Origin: Streptosporangium sp040640155
GTDB lineage: Bacteria; Actinomycetota; Actinomycetes; Streptosporangiales; Streptosporangiaceae
Length of the DNA: 64,000 bases
Assembly (NCBI RefSeq): GCF_040640155.1
Contig: NZ_JBFABE010000015.1
Span: 1-64,000, forward strand
Reading direction: 5' to 3'
The position numbers were made by a program, and so were the translations under genes. A model generated the notes under the pieces. It saw nothing but the letters and a program-made list of their open reading frames with translations, was not told where the DNA came from and did no database searches. Position 1 is the first letter of the stretch; each line of letters opens with the position of its first letter. Below, one piece after another: positions 7,108 to 14,928 of this stretch.

Positions 7108-9384
7108 TCAAGCTCCTCGGGTGAAGCGTGCGGCGGCGGCGACGGCCACGGCGGCCGCCTCCATCGAGCGGTAGACGGGGATCCCCGCCTCGGAGACGAT
7201 CGCGCGGACCTCGTCCTCCACCCCCGGCGGCGCGCAGTCGCCGTTCCTGGTGACCAGGGTGATCCTGGTCCCGGGAAGGTCCCGCTGTGCCCGGGCCAGG
7301 GCCCGCGCGTACGCGCGGAGGGGGTCGGCGGAGGTCCCGAAGGTGAAGAAGCTCTGCACGTTCACGTGCGCCACGACGTCGGGACAGGGCAGGTACGCCA
7401 GGACCGCCGCGACGGCCTCGCCGACCAGGCCGGGACGGCCGCGCGGGCCCACCGGGATCTCCAGCGGGTTGGCCGGGGAGGTGCCGGGAGCTCCCGCCCC
7501 CAGGGCGGCGAGCGCCTTCCGCGCCCCGTCCGGCAGCTCGGCCAGCGACAGCCCGGCCGCGTCGAGGGCGTCGGCGGCCAGCACGCTCGCCCCGCCGCTC
7601 GGGCCGATCACCAGCACGCCTCCCGGATCGTCCCGCCCCGGCCGGGCCGGGCCGGTCCGGGGCGGGACGATCCGGGAGGCGTGGGACTGGAAGAAGCACA
7701 GGGTGCCGATCAGGTCGTCCTGGCTGCCGACCAGGACGGCACCGGTCTGGTCGGCCAGGGCCTGCCAGACGCGGCCGTCACCGACCATGCCGCCGGTGTG
7801 GGAGGCGGCGGCGCGGCGGCCCTGACCGCTCCTGCCGCCGGCCAGCAGGACCACCGGGAGACGCCCCCGCAGCGGGAGCAGGGACTCGAAGAGGGCGCGG
7901 CCGTCGCGGGGGTCCTCCAGGTACATGCCGACGACCGAGGTCTGGTCGTCGGCGCCCAGCCAGCCCAGCAGTTCCGCCGGGGTCACGTCGGCGGAGTTGC
8001 CGACGGTGGCCACGCGGCTGAACGCCAGCCCGCGCCGCTCGCCCACCCTGATCACCTCCCCGGCCAGGCCGCCGCTCTGCGAGATCAGCGCCACGTGCCC
8101 CGGCGGCCCCGGTTCGCCGCCGATGAAGGTCTGGCCGCCGCGCGGGCTGTAGACGCCCATGCAGTTCGGGCCGAGCAGCCGGGTCCCGGCCTCCCGCGCC
8201 GCGCCGACCAGTTCGGCCTCCAGCCCGGACGCCCCGGCCTCGCCGAATCCGCCGCTCATCACCTGGACGAACGGGACGCCGCCGGCCTGGCGTACGACCT
8301 CCGCGCAGCGGTCGGCCGGTACGGCGACCAGCGCGTAGTCGACGCCCGCACCCGCCAGGGACGGCACCGCGGGCACCCCGTCGATCTCGCTCGCCTCCGG
8401 ATGCACCGCGACCAGCGGCACGCCGGTGGCCCGGTAGAACCCCAGGAACATGTTCCCGAAGTTCGGCCTGCTCGCGGACGCTCCCACCACGGCCACCGCC
8501 CGGGGTTCGAACAGCGCGGTGAAGTCCTGCGCCGGGCCCCGTCGGCCGGTGGTGCCGGCCGAGCCGTTCGCACCCGTCGCGCGGGCGACGTCCGCCGGGC
8601 CCGGGGAATCCGCGGAGCCGGTGGTGCCGGCCGGGAGGGGCGCGGCGGGCAGGTAGCGCGCGTCCACCGCGATCACCCCCTCCTCGGAGGCGATCACCGG
8701 GTTGAGCTCGAACTCGCCCAGCTCCAGCCCCTCCCACAACCCTCCGGCCCCGCCGATCGCGAGCAGCAGCCCGATCAGGGCCTCGACGTCCACGGCCGGC
8801 CGGCCCCGGTGGCCGTGGAGCAGCGGGGCGGCGCGCAGGGAGGCCAGCATCCGCCGGGCGTCGGTCCCGGAGACCGGGCACAGGCGGAGCGCGGTGTCGC
8901 CCATGACCTCGGTCCAGATCCCGCCCAGCCCGGCGAGCAGGACGGGGCCGAAGGACGGGTCGCGCACCACGCCCACGATCAGCTCGACCCCCGGGGCGGC
9001 CTGCTCCTCGACCAGGAAGCCCTCGGGACACAGTCCCCGCCCGGCCAGGACGGCCGACATCGCGGTGGCCGCCCGCGCCGCCTCGGCCGGCCCGGCCAGC
9101 CCCAGCCGTACCGCCCCGGCGTCCGACTTGTGCGTCAGGCCCGGGCCGTGGGCCTTGAGAACCAAGGGAGGGGTCAGCCCGGACGCCACCGCGGCGACCT
9201 CGGCGGGGGAGGCGGCCGTCACGCCCCGCGGCACCGCGATGCCACGTTCCCGCAGCAGCGCCTTGACCTCGTGCTCGGCGAACCGCGCGGCCCGCCCGCC
9301 CCCCGGCGGGCCGGCGGGACCGACGGTGTCAGCGGTGTCGGCGGGGTCGGCGGGGTCGGCGGGTCCGTCCCGGTGGACGGTCAC
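7108..9384 (-). CDS. Acyl-CoA synthetase (NDP-forming), ATP-grasp domain first
   Basis: The 758-residue protein joins the two halves of an NDP-forming acyl-CoA ligase. Residues about 20-240 are the ATP-grasp (beta-like) half, including PPLVLKAHGPGLTHKSDAGAVRLGL and GELELNPV-type residues (LGEFELNPVIA). Then come the CoA-binding (FEPRAVAVVGASASRPNFGN) and succinyl-CoA-ligase-like parts with the phosphohistidine motif AASHTGGMVG. Many fused family members have the CoA-binding half first, so the order here is notable. GTG 9384 overlaps the preceding ligase stop (GTGA). A perfect 27-bp inverted repeat lies inside the coding region and encodes a 20-odd-residue insert before VLVIGPSGGAS. Substrate unknown; probably a short or branched acid. 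Confidence 0.85.
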   Translation of the reverse strand: MTVHRDGPADPADPADTADTVGPAGPPGGGRAARFAEHEVKALLRERGIAVPRGVTAASPAEVAAVASGLTPPLVLKAHGPGLTHKSDAGAVRLGLAGPAEAARAATAMSAVLAGRGLCPEGFLVEEQAAPGVELIVGVVRDPSFGPVLLAGLGGIWTEVMGDTALRLCPVSGTDARRMLASLRAAPLLHGHRGRPAVDVEALIGLLLAIGGAGGLWEGLELGEFELNPVIASEEGVIAVDARYLPAAPLPAGTTGSADSPGPADVARATGANGSAGTTGRRGPAQDFTALFEPRAVAVVGASASRPNFGNMFLGFYRATGVPLVAVHPEASEIDGVPAVPSLAGAGVDYALVAVPADRCAEVVRQAGGVPFVQVMSGGFGEAGASGLEAELVGAAREAGTRLLGPNCMGVYSPRGGQTFIGGEPGPPGHVALISQSGGLAGEVIRVGERRGLAFSRVATVGNSADVTPAELLGWLGADDQTSVVGMYLEDPRDGRALFESLLPLRGRLPVVLLAGGRSGQGRRAAASHTGGMVGDGRVWQALADQTGAVLVGSQDDLIGTLCFFQSHASRIVPPRTGPARPGRDDPGGVLVIGPSGGASVLAADALDAAGLSLAELPDGARKALAALGAGAPGTSPANPLEIPVGPRGRPGLVGEAVAAVLAYLPCPDVVAHVNVQSFFTFGTSADPLRAYARALARAQRDLPGTRITLVTRNGDCAPPGVEDEVRAIVSEAGIPVYRSMEAAAVAVAAAARFTRGA
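7615..7683. repeat. Perfect 27-bp inverted repeat inside the NDP-forming ligase gene
   Basis: The arm at 7615-7641 is the exact reverse complement of 7657-7683, with a 15-base GC-only loop. This would form an extremely stable hairpin in mRNA or as a cruciform. It lies fully inside the coding frame and encodes the segment SHASRIVPPRTGPARPGRDDPGG. The shape resembles the terminator hairpin at 31932-31972, but it is in the middle of a gene. Confidence 0.95.
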
Positions 9385-11051
9385 GCCTCCTCCGTCCGGT
9401 TCCCGTACCTCTCCCGGATCTCCCGCCTGAGCAGCTTGCCCGGTCCGCCGGAGGCGTCCTGGAAGTGCGGGAGGTCGTCGACCACGACGACGCGGTCGGG
9501 GCGCCGGTGGGCCGGGAGCGTCTCGGTCAGGGCGAGGGTGATCTTGGCGGGGTCGAGCGTGTGGCCCGCCCTGGCCACCACCGCGAGCAGCACCTCCTGC
9601 TCGGTCGCCTCCCGCCCCTCGGCCTGGGCGGGAACGCCGACCGCCCCGGCCTCGGCGACGCCGTCCAGCGCCACCGCGGCCTCCTCGATCGCCGAGGGCT
9701 GCGACCAGAGACCGCCCTTGAGGATGGAGTCCTCCCGGCGGCCGAGCACGGTGAGGTCGCCGTCCTCCGACAGGACGCCCAGGTCGCCGCCGACGTACCA
9801 CTCGCCGCGGAGCACCTCGGCGGTCCTTTCCGGCAGGCCGTCGTATCCGGCCATCCGGTGCGGCCCGGCGAGGTTGATCTCGCCCACCTCGCCGACCAGC
9901 CGGTCACCGGAGGGGCCGGTGACGCGCACGGCGTTGCCGGTACGCGCGCGGCCGGAGGATCCGAGCGGGGTGGTGCCGTCGTCCACCCGGCCGAAGCAGG
10001 TGTAGGGAGCCTCGGTCTGGCCGTAGTAGCAGTAGACGCCCGCCTCCGGCAGCCGCTCCCTCATCCTGCCCAGCAGGGCCGCCGGGAGCGGTTCACCGCC
10101 CAGCATGATGACCCGCAGCGACGACAGGTCGGCGCCGGCGTGGTCGTCGGAACCCAGCAGCGCCGCGTAGAAGGACGGGATCTGCGAGACGTGGGTGACC
10201 CTTTCGCGGGGGACCACCCGCAGGAAGTTCGCCGGGCCCCAGTCCTGTTCCAGCACCAGCCGCATGCCCGCGTACAGCGCGGGGCCGACCAGGGCGGGGA
10301 AGCCGATGCCCCAGATGATCGCCCCGGTGCCGAGCACCGAGCCCTCGGTACGCGGCACGTCCAGCCAGATCTGCGCGGTGGCCAGCGACGAGGCGTGGGT
10401 GTGCACGACCGCCTTGGGCAGGCCCGTGGTGCCCGAGGTGTAGTACAACGCGAGCGGGTCGTCCCACGAACCGCCCAGGGCGGGCTCGTCCTCCGGGGCG
10501 CCGGCGGTGAGCGCGTCGAGATCCACGGTTTTCCCGCCGTCCCCGCCGTCCCCGGCGTTCCCTGTGTTTCCTGCGCCCCCTTCGCTCCCGGTGTCCCCGG
10601 CGGCCTCGGCGCTCCGGCCGGGGCCGCCGATCTTGATCCAGCGGGCGACCTCCGGCAGCCGGGGCCGGATCTCGGCGACGGCCCCCTCCACCGTGGAGTC
10701 GTACACGAACGAGGTGGCGCCGGACCGCGCGACGACCGCCGCCAGCGTGTCGGCCGGCCAGTACGGGTTCAGCGCCGCCGTCACGGCGCCGAGCTTCGCC
10801 GCGGCCAGGTAGACCTCGGCCACGTGCAGCGTCTCGTTGAGCAGCGCGGCCACCCGCCGGCCGGGCTCCACCCCGGCCTCCGCGAGCGCGTGGGCCCGCC
10901 GGTTGACGAGCCGGTCGAGCTCGGCGTAGGTGAGGTTCCGCTCTCCGCAGTAGGTCAGCGCGACCCGGTCGGGGGTGCGCCTGGCGTTGGCGGTGAGGAC
11001 TGCGTGGGCGTAGTTGCCGTACGGGGTGCCTGCCGGGGTCGGACGCGCCAT
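9381..11051 (-). CDS. AMP-forming acyl-CoA synthetase/ligase (ANL family)
   Basis: A 556-residue adenylate-forming ligase that would activate a carboxylic acid to its CoA thioester via an acyl-AMP. Core motifs are intact: A3 P-loop YYTSGTTGLPKAVVHTH, A5 YCYYGQTEAP, A7 YVGGDLGVLSEDG, A8 GRREDSILKGG and the A10 lysine in GGPGKLLRREI. An insert around 150-180 is a Gly/Asp/Asn-rich linker (GDTGSEGGAGNTGNAGDGGDGG) probably grown by repeat slippage. It overlaps the NDP-forming ligase by four bases and lies 123 bases downstream of the VOC gene. Having two chemically different CoA ligases in one operon suggests two acids, or a backup. The exact substrate is unknown. Confidence 0.88.
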   Translation of the reverse strand: MARPTPAGTPYGNYAHAVLTANARRTPDRVALTYCGERNLTYAELDRLVNRRAHALAEAGVEPGRRVAALLNETLHVAEVYLAAAKLGAVTAALNPYWPADTLAAVVARSGATSFVYDSTVEGAVAEIRPRLPEVARWIKIGGPGRSAEAAGDTGSEGGAGNTGNAGDGGDGGKTVDLDALTAGAPEDEPALGGSWDDPLALYYTSGTTGLPKAVVHTHASSLATAQIWLDVPRTEGSVLGTGAIIWGIGFPALVGPALYAGMRLVLEQDWGPANFLRVVPRERVTHVSQIPSFYAALLGSDDHAGADLSSLRVIMLGGEPLPAALLGRMRERLPEAGVYCYYGQTEAPYTCFGRVDDGTTPLGSSGRARTGNAVRVTGPSGDRLVGEVGEINLAGPHRMAGYDGLPERTAEVLRGEWYVGGDLGVLSEDGDLTVLGRREDSILKGGLWSQPSAIEEAAVALDGVAEAGAVGVPAQAEGREATEQEVLLAVVARAGHTLDPAKITLALTETLPAHRRPDRVVVVDDLPHFQDASGGPGKLLRREIRERYGNRTEEA

Positions 11052-11174
11052 CTCTGGCCTCCGTTCGGAGCGAGGGGGTGGGCGAGCGAGGGGTGAGCGG
11101 GTGCGGGACGGGTGAGGGGAGGGGGCGGGGGACGGGGCGGGGGAGAAGGTCGGCGGCCTGAGGGGGAGAGGGGG

Positions 11175-11516
11175 TCAGCGTGGCGCGTACAGGACGAAGG
11201 CGTTTCCCGAAGGGTCGCGCAGCACGGCCCTGACCTCGTGCGGTCCGGTCTCGGGCCCCCGCAGGAGTTCGGCCCCGGCCTCGGTCAGCTCCCGCGCGGA
11301 CCGTGCCACGTCGTCCACCCGGTAGGAGGGGGCGGTGACCTCGCCCGCCACCCGCTCCTCGGCCGCCACCAGCGCGACGGTGGCCCCGCCGCCGTCCAGG
11401 GCCGCGAACCGGTCGCCGTCGCGGAACCTGACGGCCAGGCCGAGCGTCCCCGCGTAGAAGGCGATGGCCCCGTCCAGGTCGTCCACGGGGATCAGTACGT
11501 TGCCGAGCTCGCTCAC
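11175..11516 (-). CDS. VOC-superfamily protein (glyoxalase/dioxygenase fold)
   Basis: This 113-residue single-domain VOC protein reads LGNVLIPVDDLDGAIAFYAGTLGLAVRFRDGDRFAALDGGGATVALV and ends in RAVLRDPSGNAFVLYAPR. The family includes metal-dependent isomerases, epimerases such as methylmalonyl-CoA epimerase, and dioxygenases. Its place in a CoA-ligase operon would fit an isomerase or epimerase, but this is inference. GTG 11516 overlaps the stop of the upstream OB-fold gene. The usual first metal-ligand His near the N-terminus is not evident (VLIPVDDL), so it may be non-catalytic or bind metal differently. Confidence 0.8.
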   Translation of the reverse strand: MSELGNVLIPVDDLDGAIAFYAGTLGLAVRFRDGDRFAALDGGGATVALVAAEERVAGEVTAPSYRVDDVARSARELTEAGAELLRGPETGPHEVRAVLRDPSGNAFVLYAPR

Positions 11517-12070
11517 GCTGGCCTCCACTGGGGCAGGTCGTCGACGAAGGTCACGCGGACCGGCATGCCGATCCGCACCAGGTCCGGCGGGCACCCCACG
11601 ATCCGCCCGAACGCCCGGCCCCCCTCGGGAAGGTCGATCCAGGCCAGCACGTACGGCTCCCGTCCCTGGAAGGCGGGGACGAACGAGCGGTGCACGACGG
11701 TGAAGGTGTGCACGGTGCCGTCCCCGGAGACGGGCTCGTGGGGCGGCTCGGCGCCGCAGTCCGGGCACCCCGCGACGGGCGGACGCGTCAGCCGGCCGCA
11801 GGCCGCGCAGCGCCGGACGGCCGGTTCGCCACACCGGCGGGCGTCCCGGCAGGCGTGGGACTCGTCGGACGCGACGACGGGTCCGAGCGGGGCGACGAGA
11901 TCGGGCGTGGCGACGGGCGCGGCGGCGGGGTCGGGGACGGTGACCGGCTCGGGGACGGCGGCGGGTCCGAGCGGGGCGACGGGCTCGGGGGCGGTGACGG
12001 GCGTGGCGACGGGCCCGGTCGCCGGGGTGGCCGCCGGTCCCGCCGGTGCTCCGATCGTCGATCTGGTCAT
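11513..12070 (-). CDS. DUF35 OB-fold/zinc-ribbon acyl-CoA-associated protein
   Basis: The C-terminal ~110 of 185 residues match the DUF35 family. A rubredoxin-like zinc ribbon (RRCAACGRLTRPPVAGCPDCG, a CxxC...CxxC pair) precedes an OB fold (VHTFTVVHRSFVPAFQGREPYVLAWIDLPEGGRAFGRIVG). Such proteins form complexes with lipid-transfer thiolases, MaoC hydratases or Ltp2-type aldolases in steroid side-chain and related catabolism. The first ~70 residues are an Ala/Pro/Val repeat (APEPVAPLGPAAVPEPVTV) not found in most homologues. It is first in the five-gene operon, with an operator-like site 7 bases upstream of its start. A lipid-transfer thiolase that could partner it lies far away at 39706-40800. 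Confidence 0.82.
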   Translation of the reverse strand: MTRSTIGAPAGPAATPATGPVATPVTAPEPVAPLGPAAVPEPVTVPDPAAAPVATPDLVAPLGPVVASDESHACRDARRCGEPAVRRCAACGRLTRPPVAGCPDCGAEPPHEPVSGDGTVHTFTVVHRSFVPAFQGREPYVLAWIDLPEGGRAFGRIVGCPPDLVRIGMPVRVTFVDDLPQWRPA

Positions 12071-12076
12071 CGATCG

Positions 12077-12096
12077 CCAAGCTAGCGCACGCTTGG
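12077..12096. promoter_or_regulatory. KstR2-box-like TetR operator before the ligase/SDR operon
   Basis: CCAAGC at 12077-12082 and GCTTGG at 12091-12096 form an inverted repeat with GCGCACGCTTGG inside. It lies just upstream of the OB-fold gene start (12070), exactly where a repressor would block the five-gene leftward operon. It belongs to the set of related sites described at 49665 and elsewhere. Confidence 0.55.
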
Positions 12097-12127
12097 TTAC
12101 CTCACAAGGTGCCGCCTCCCGGTCGCC

Positions 12128-14071
12128 TCACGAGATGTCGCTCTCGGCCGCTCCCCGGGAGTAGGGCTCGTCGGCGGGCGGCTCCGGCTCCCCGGGCCCG
12201 CCGGGATCGGCGCCGGGGTCGGCGCCGATGTCGAGGCCCGCGTCCAGGCCCGCGTCGAGGCCCGCGTCCAGATCCGCGTCCAGGTCGGCGCCGGGGCCGG
12301 GGTCGGGGCCGGCGTCGGGGCCGAGGGCGTCGCCGGTGCCGGGGCCCGGCGAGAGCTCGCACGGCCCGCCGCGGACCTCCTGGGTGCGGCTGAACGCGCC
12401 GCCGGGGGCGGCGGGCACGGTGGAGACCGTGACCCGGCGGTAGACGGTCTCCTCGCAGGCCGGGGCGGCGAAGTCGTACGGGACGGTGTGCGCGTAGGAC
12501 GTGGACCCGGCGAGCACGACGGTGTGCGGGGGCGCCTGGACGAGGCCGCCGGGGGAGGGTCCCTCGGCGAGGACGACGGTGACCGTGACGTTCCCCGGGG
12601 TGGAGGCGCGCAGGCGGACCGTGGCCCCGCGGGCGCCGATCTGCGGGATCGACAGGTCGCCGACCGTGTGCCCGGGCTTCGGCGACCCCTCGGGCCCGGT
12701 GGGCGACCCCGTGGGGGTCGGCGTACCGTGCGCCGTGGGGGCCGGGCGGGCGGGAGGCGTCCGCGAGCCCGTCGGCTCCGGGGGCCGGGGCTGCGGGCCG
12801 GTCGGTGTGGGGGCCGTCGTCCGGGGCCGCGCCGGGATCTCGGAGGGGAGCGGGGGGAGGTGGCGGGGGGAGGTGCCCCGCGAGGACGGCGAGCCCCGTT
12901 CGGCGGCCAGGCTCGGCGAGAGCCGCGTGGACGGCTCCGCCGGTCCCGCGGGCGCCGCCGTCCGGTTCCGCCGCCGTGCCGGCGTCTCCTCGATCACCGC
13001 CGACCCGGGCGGCGGGGTGAAGATCGTGTCCGCCGAGAGCCGGTCCTGCGGCCGGTTGCCCGCGATCACGCCGGCGGTCATCGCGACGGTGATCACTCCC
13101 AGCCCGGCGAGCGTCCTGGGGCCCAGGCGGGGGCGCCACGCCGCGTCGCCCCTGCCCACCCTGCCGGTCCTGCCCGCTCCGGCCGTCCGGCCCGCCCGGC
13201 CGAAGGGGGTTCTCGTGCCCGGCGTGCCCGCCTCCGCCGCGGTCCTGGCCAGCGGGAACGCCAGCGCCAGCAGCGTGGCCAGCTCGGCGAGATGCCGCCG
13301 CCCGCGCTGCTCCCACTCCGGCCCGTACGCCGCCGTCGCGGAGGTCTCGAGTTCCCGGAGGAACTCCCGCGCGTCCCGCGGCCGGTCCGCCGGGTCGCCG
13401 GCCATGCCGCGGGTGACCAGGGCGCGTACCGAGCTGGGCACCTCCTCGACCGGGACGGGCGGCGCGAGGCTCCCGGGCGGAAGGGCGGAAGGGCCGTTCC
13501 CTCCCGGTCCGCGGCCGGTGAGGCACTCGAAGAACACGCGCGTGGCCGCGTGGAGGTCGGCCGCCGCACTCGCCGGAGCGCCCCGCCGCACCTCGGGCGC
13601 CAGGTGGGCGGGGTCGCCGCCGGCGACGCCGAGGTCGGCCAGCTTGCTGCCCCCGTCGGCCTGGACCAGCACGTTCTCCGGTCTGAGGTCGCGGTGCAGG
13701 ATCCCGGCGTCGTGCGCGGCGGCCAGGCCGAGCAGCGAGCCCTTGAGCACGGCCAGCGCCGCCTCCGGGCTGGTGGTGCCGTGCTCCTCCAGGATCCGGC
13801 GGAGCGCCACGCCGTCGACCAGTTCCATCACGATCGCGGCTTCGAGCACGTCCTCGTAGTACTCGTGAAGCCGCACCAGGTTCGGGTCCCGCAGCTCCAC
13901 CAGGACGCGCGCCTCCGCCCGGAAGCGCGCCAGGAACCCGGGGTCCTCCTTGAGGACCGCGCCGAAATACTTGATGGCCACGTAGGCCCCGGTGGGGGCG
14001 TACGTGGCCAGCACCACGCGCCCGCCCCCGCCCACGCCGAGTTCCCGAACCTCGCGGTACTCCGGAACCAT
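12128..14071 (-). CDS. Membrane-anchored Ser/Thr protein kinase with Pro-rich extracellular region
   Basis: A 647-residue Hanks-type kinase. Motifs: Gly loop ELGVGGGGRVVLA, Lys34 in YVAIKYF, catalytic HRDLRPEN (126-133), DLG in place of DFG (146-148) and APE (158-160). Arg replaces the usual Lys of HRDLKPEN. One transmembrane helix (about 317-339) follows. Outside the membrane come a Pro/Thr-rich stalk, a beta-rich domain (about 470-580) with two Cys, and an acidic tail of DAGL repeats. Such kinases sense wall or surface signals and phosphorylate cytoplasmic regulators. The substitutions are conservative, so activity is likely but not certain. It is a single gene; the next leftward gene has its own operator. 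Confidence 0.85.
   Translation of the reverse strand: MVPEYREVRELGVGGGGRVVLATYAPTGAYVAIKYFGAVLKEDPGFLARFRAEARVLVELRDPNLVRLHEYYEDVLEAAIVMELVDGVALRRILEEHGTTSPEAALAVLKGSLLGLAAAHDAGILHRDLRPENVLVQADGGSKLADLGVAGGDPAHLAPEVRRGAPASAAADLHAATRVFFECLTGRGPGGNGPSALPPGSLAPPVPVEEVPSSVRALVTRGMAGDPADRPRDAREFLRELETSATAAYGPEWEQRGRRHLAELATLLALAFPLARTAAEAGTPGTRTPFGRAGRTAGAGRTGRVGRGDAAWRPRLGPRTLAGLGVITVAMTAGVIAGNRPQDRLSADTIFTPPPGSAVIEETPARRRNRTAAPAGPAEPSTRLSPSLAAERGSPSSRGTSPRHLPPLPSEIPARPRTTAPTPTGPQPRPPEPTGSRTPPARPAPTAHGTPTPTGSPTGPEGSPKPGHTVGDLSIPQIGARGATVRLRASTPGNVTVTVVLAEGPSPGGLVQAPPHTVVLAGSTSYAHTVPYDFAAPACEETVYRRVTVSTVPAAPGGAFSRTQEVRGGPCELSPGPGTGDALGPDAGPDPGPGADLDADLDAGLDAGLDAGLDIGADPGADPGGPGEPEPPADEPYSRGAAESDIS
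12230..12289. repeat. Five 12-bp coding repeats in the kinase tail
   Basis: Units of GTCSAGGCCCGC (12230, 12242, 12254, 12266, 12278; the last two diverged) encode the Asp-Ala-Gly-Leu repeats of the kinase C-terminus. They probably vary in copy number by slippage. Confidence 0.8.
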
Positions 14072-14307
14072 CCAGCCCCCCTCCGAGTGCCGTCGACTTG
14101 TTCGACGGTCTCACCCATGCGGTTGGTTGTCACGATCGGTCAGGTTCGTCGGACGACGACCGCGGGATCGTGCTCGATGGCCGCGAGGGACGCGTGTTAG
14201 GCTCCGGGAGCATACCAAGCAAGCGCTCGGCTCAAAATCCGGCCGGAGCCCGGCCCGGAACCCGGTCCGGGCGCCGGTCCCGGGGTGTTCGCGGCGGTGG
14301 AGGTCGT
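14072..14307. other. Divergent promoter region, kinase / isochorismatase-like operon
   Basis: The region holds the operator-like site at 14214-14231 and a TAGGCT at 14198-14203 that could be a -10 element for the rightward gene. It contains no gene I can support, although a frame stays open upstream of the start chosen at 14308. Confidence 0.4.
14214..14231. promoter_or_regulatory. TetR-operator-like site before the isochorismatase-like gene
   Basis: ACCAAGCAAGCGCTCGGC matches the other extended sites in this window (17258-17275 and 57161-57176, reverse strand) at ACCAAGCAAG and the following GC-rich half. It lies 77 bases upstream of the ATG at 14308. Confidence 0.5.
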
Positions 14308-14928
14308 ATGCCGGTCGATCTGGGAGTCCTCGCCGCGCCGGGGCACAGCGCGGTGCTGGTGATGGAGATGCAGCGCGGCGTCGCGGGGGACCTCGCGACG
14401 TTCCCCGACCTGGTGGAGGTGGCGGCTCGCAACGGCGTGGTGGACAACGCCGCCGTGGTCCTGGCCGCCGCCCGGGCGGCCGGGGTGCCGGTGATCCACT
14501 GCACCGCCGCGTTCCGCGCCGACCGGGCCGGGTCGCACACCGCGAACAGCCCCTTCGTCACCGCCCTGCTCAAGAACCCCGCGCACATGCTGGAGGGCAC
14601 CGGAGCCGTCGAGGTGCTGCCCGCCCTGCTGGATCCCGGCGACCTGGAGTCGCGCCGCCACCACGGCTTCTCACCGTTCACCGGGACCTCGCTGGACATG
14701 ACGCTGCGCTCGCTCGGCGTCTCGACCGTCGTGGCCGTGGGCTTCTCCCTCAACCTCGGCATCCCGGGACTCGCCCTGGAGGCCGTCAACCTCGGCTACC
14801 GGGTGGCGGTGGTGACCGACGCCGTCGCCGGGGTGCCGGAGGACTACGCGCGGGCCGTGCTGCGGCACACCGTGAGCCTGCTGGCCGCGCGGGTGACCGC
14901 CGCCGGGATCGCGAAGGTCTGGACATGA
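14308..14928 (+). CDS. Isochorismatase-fold protein lacking the catalytic cysteine
   Basis: The 206 residues follow the cysteine-hydrolase (isochorismatase) fold: SAVLVMEMQRGV, VPVIHCTAAFR, TSLDMTLRSLGVSTVVAVGFSLNLGIPGLALEAVNLGYRVAVVTDAVAG. In active members the first block carries a catalytic Asp and the later block reads G-x-x-T-N-x-C-V. Here the Asp position is Glu (VMEMQ) and the Cys position is Gly (NLGI), so classical catalysis is unlikely. ATG 14308 is chosen for the GGAGG at 14299-14303. The gene overlaps the next SDR (ATGATGG), indicating one operon. It may be a ligand-binding or structural pseudoenzyme. Confidence 0.8.
   Translation: MPVDLGVLAAPGHSAVLVMEMQRGVAGDLATFPDLVEVAARNGVVDNAAVVLAAARAAGVPVIHCTAAFRADRAGSHTANSPFVTALLKNPAHMLEGTGAVEVLPALLDPGDLESRRHHGFSPFTGTSLDMTLRSLGVSTVVAVGFSLNLGIPGLALEAVNLGYRVAVVTDAVAGVPEDYARAVLRHTVSLLAARVTAAGIAKVWT

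Noticed and set aside
7615..7683. Terminal inverted repeats of an insertion sequence
   Set aside because: The arms are only 15 bases apart, with no transposase or target duplication between or around them.
7072..10005. A 977-codon plus-strand open frame across the two CoA-ligase genes
   Set aside because: Antisense shadow of two ligases with full catalytic motifs on the minus strand.
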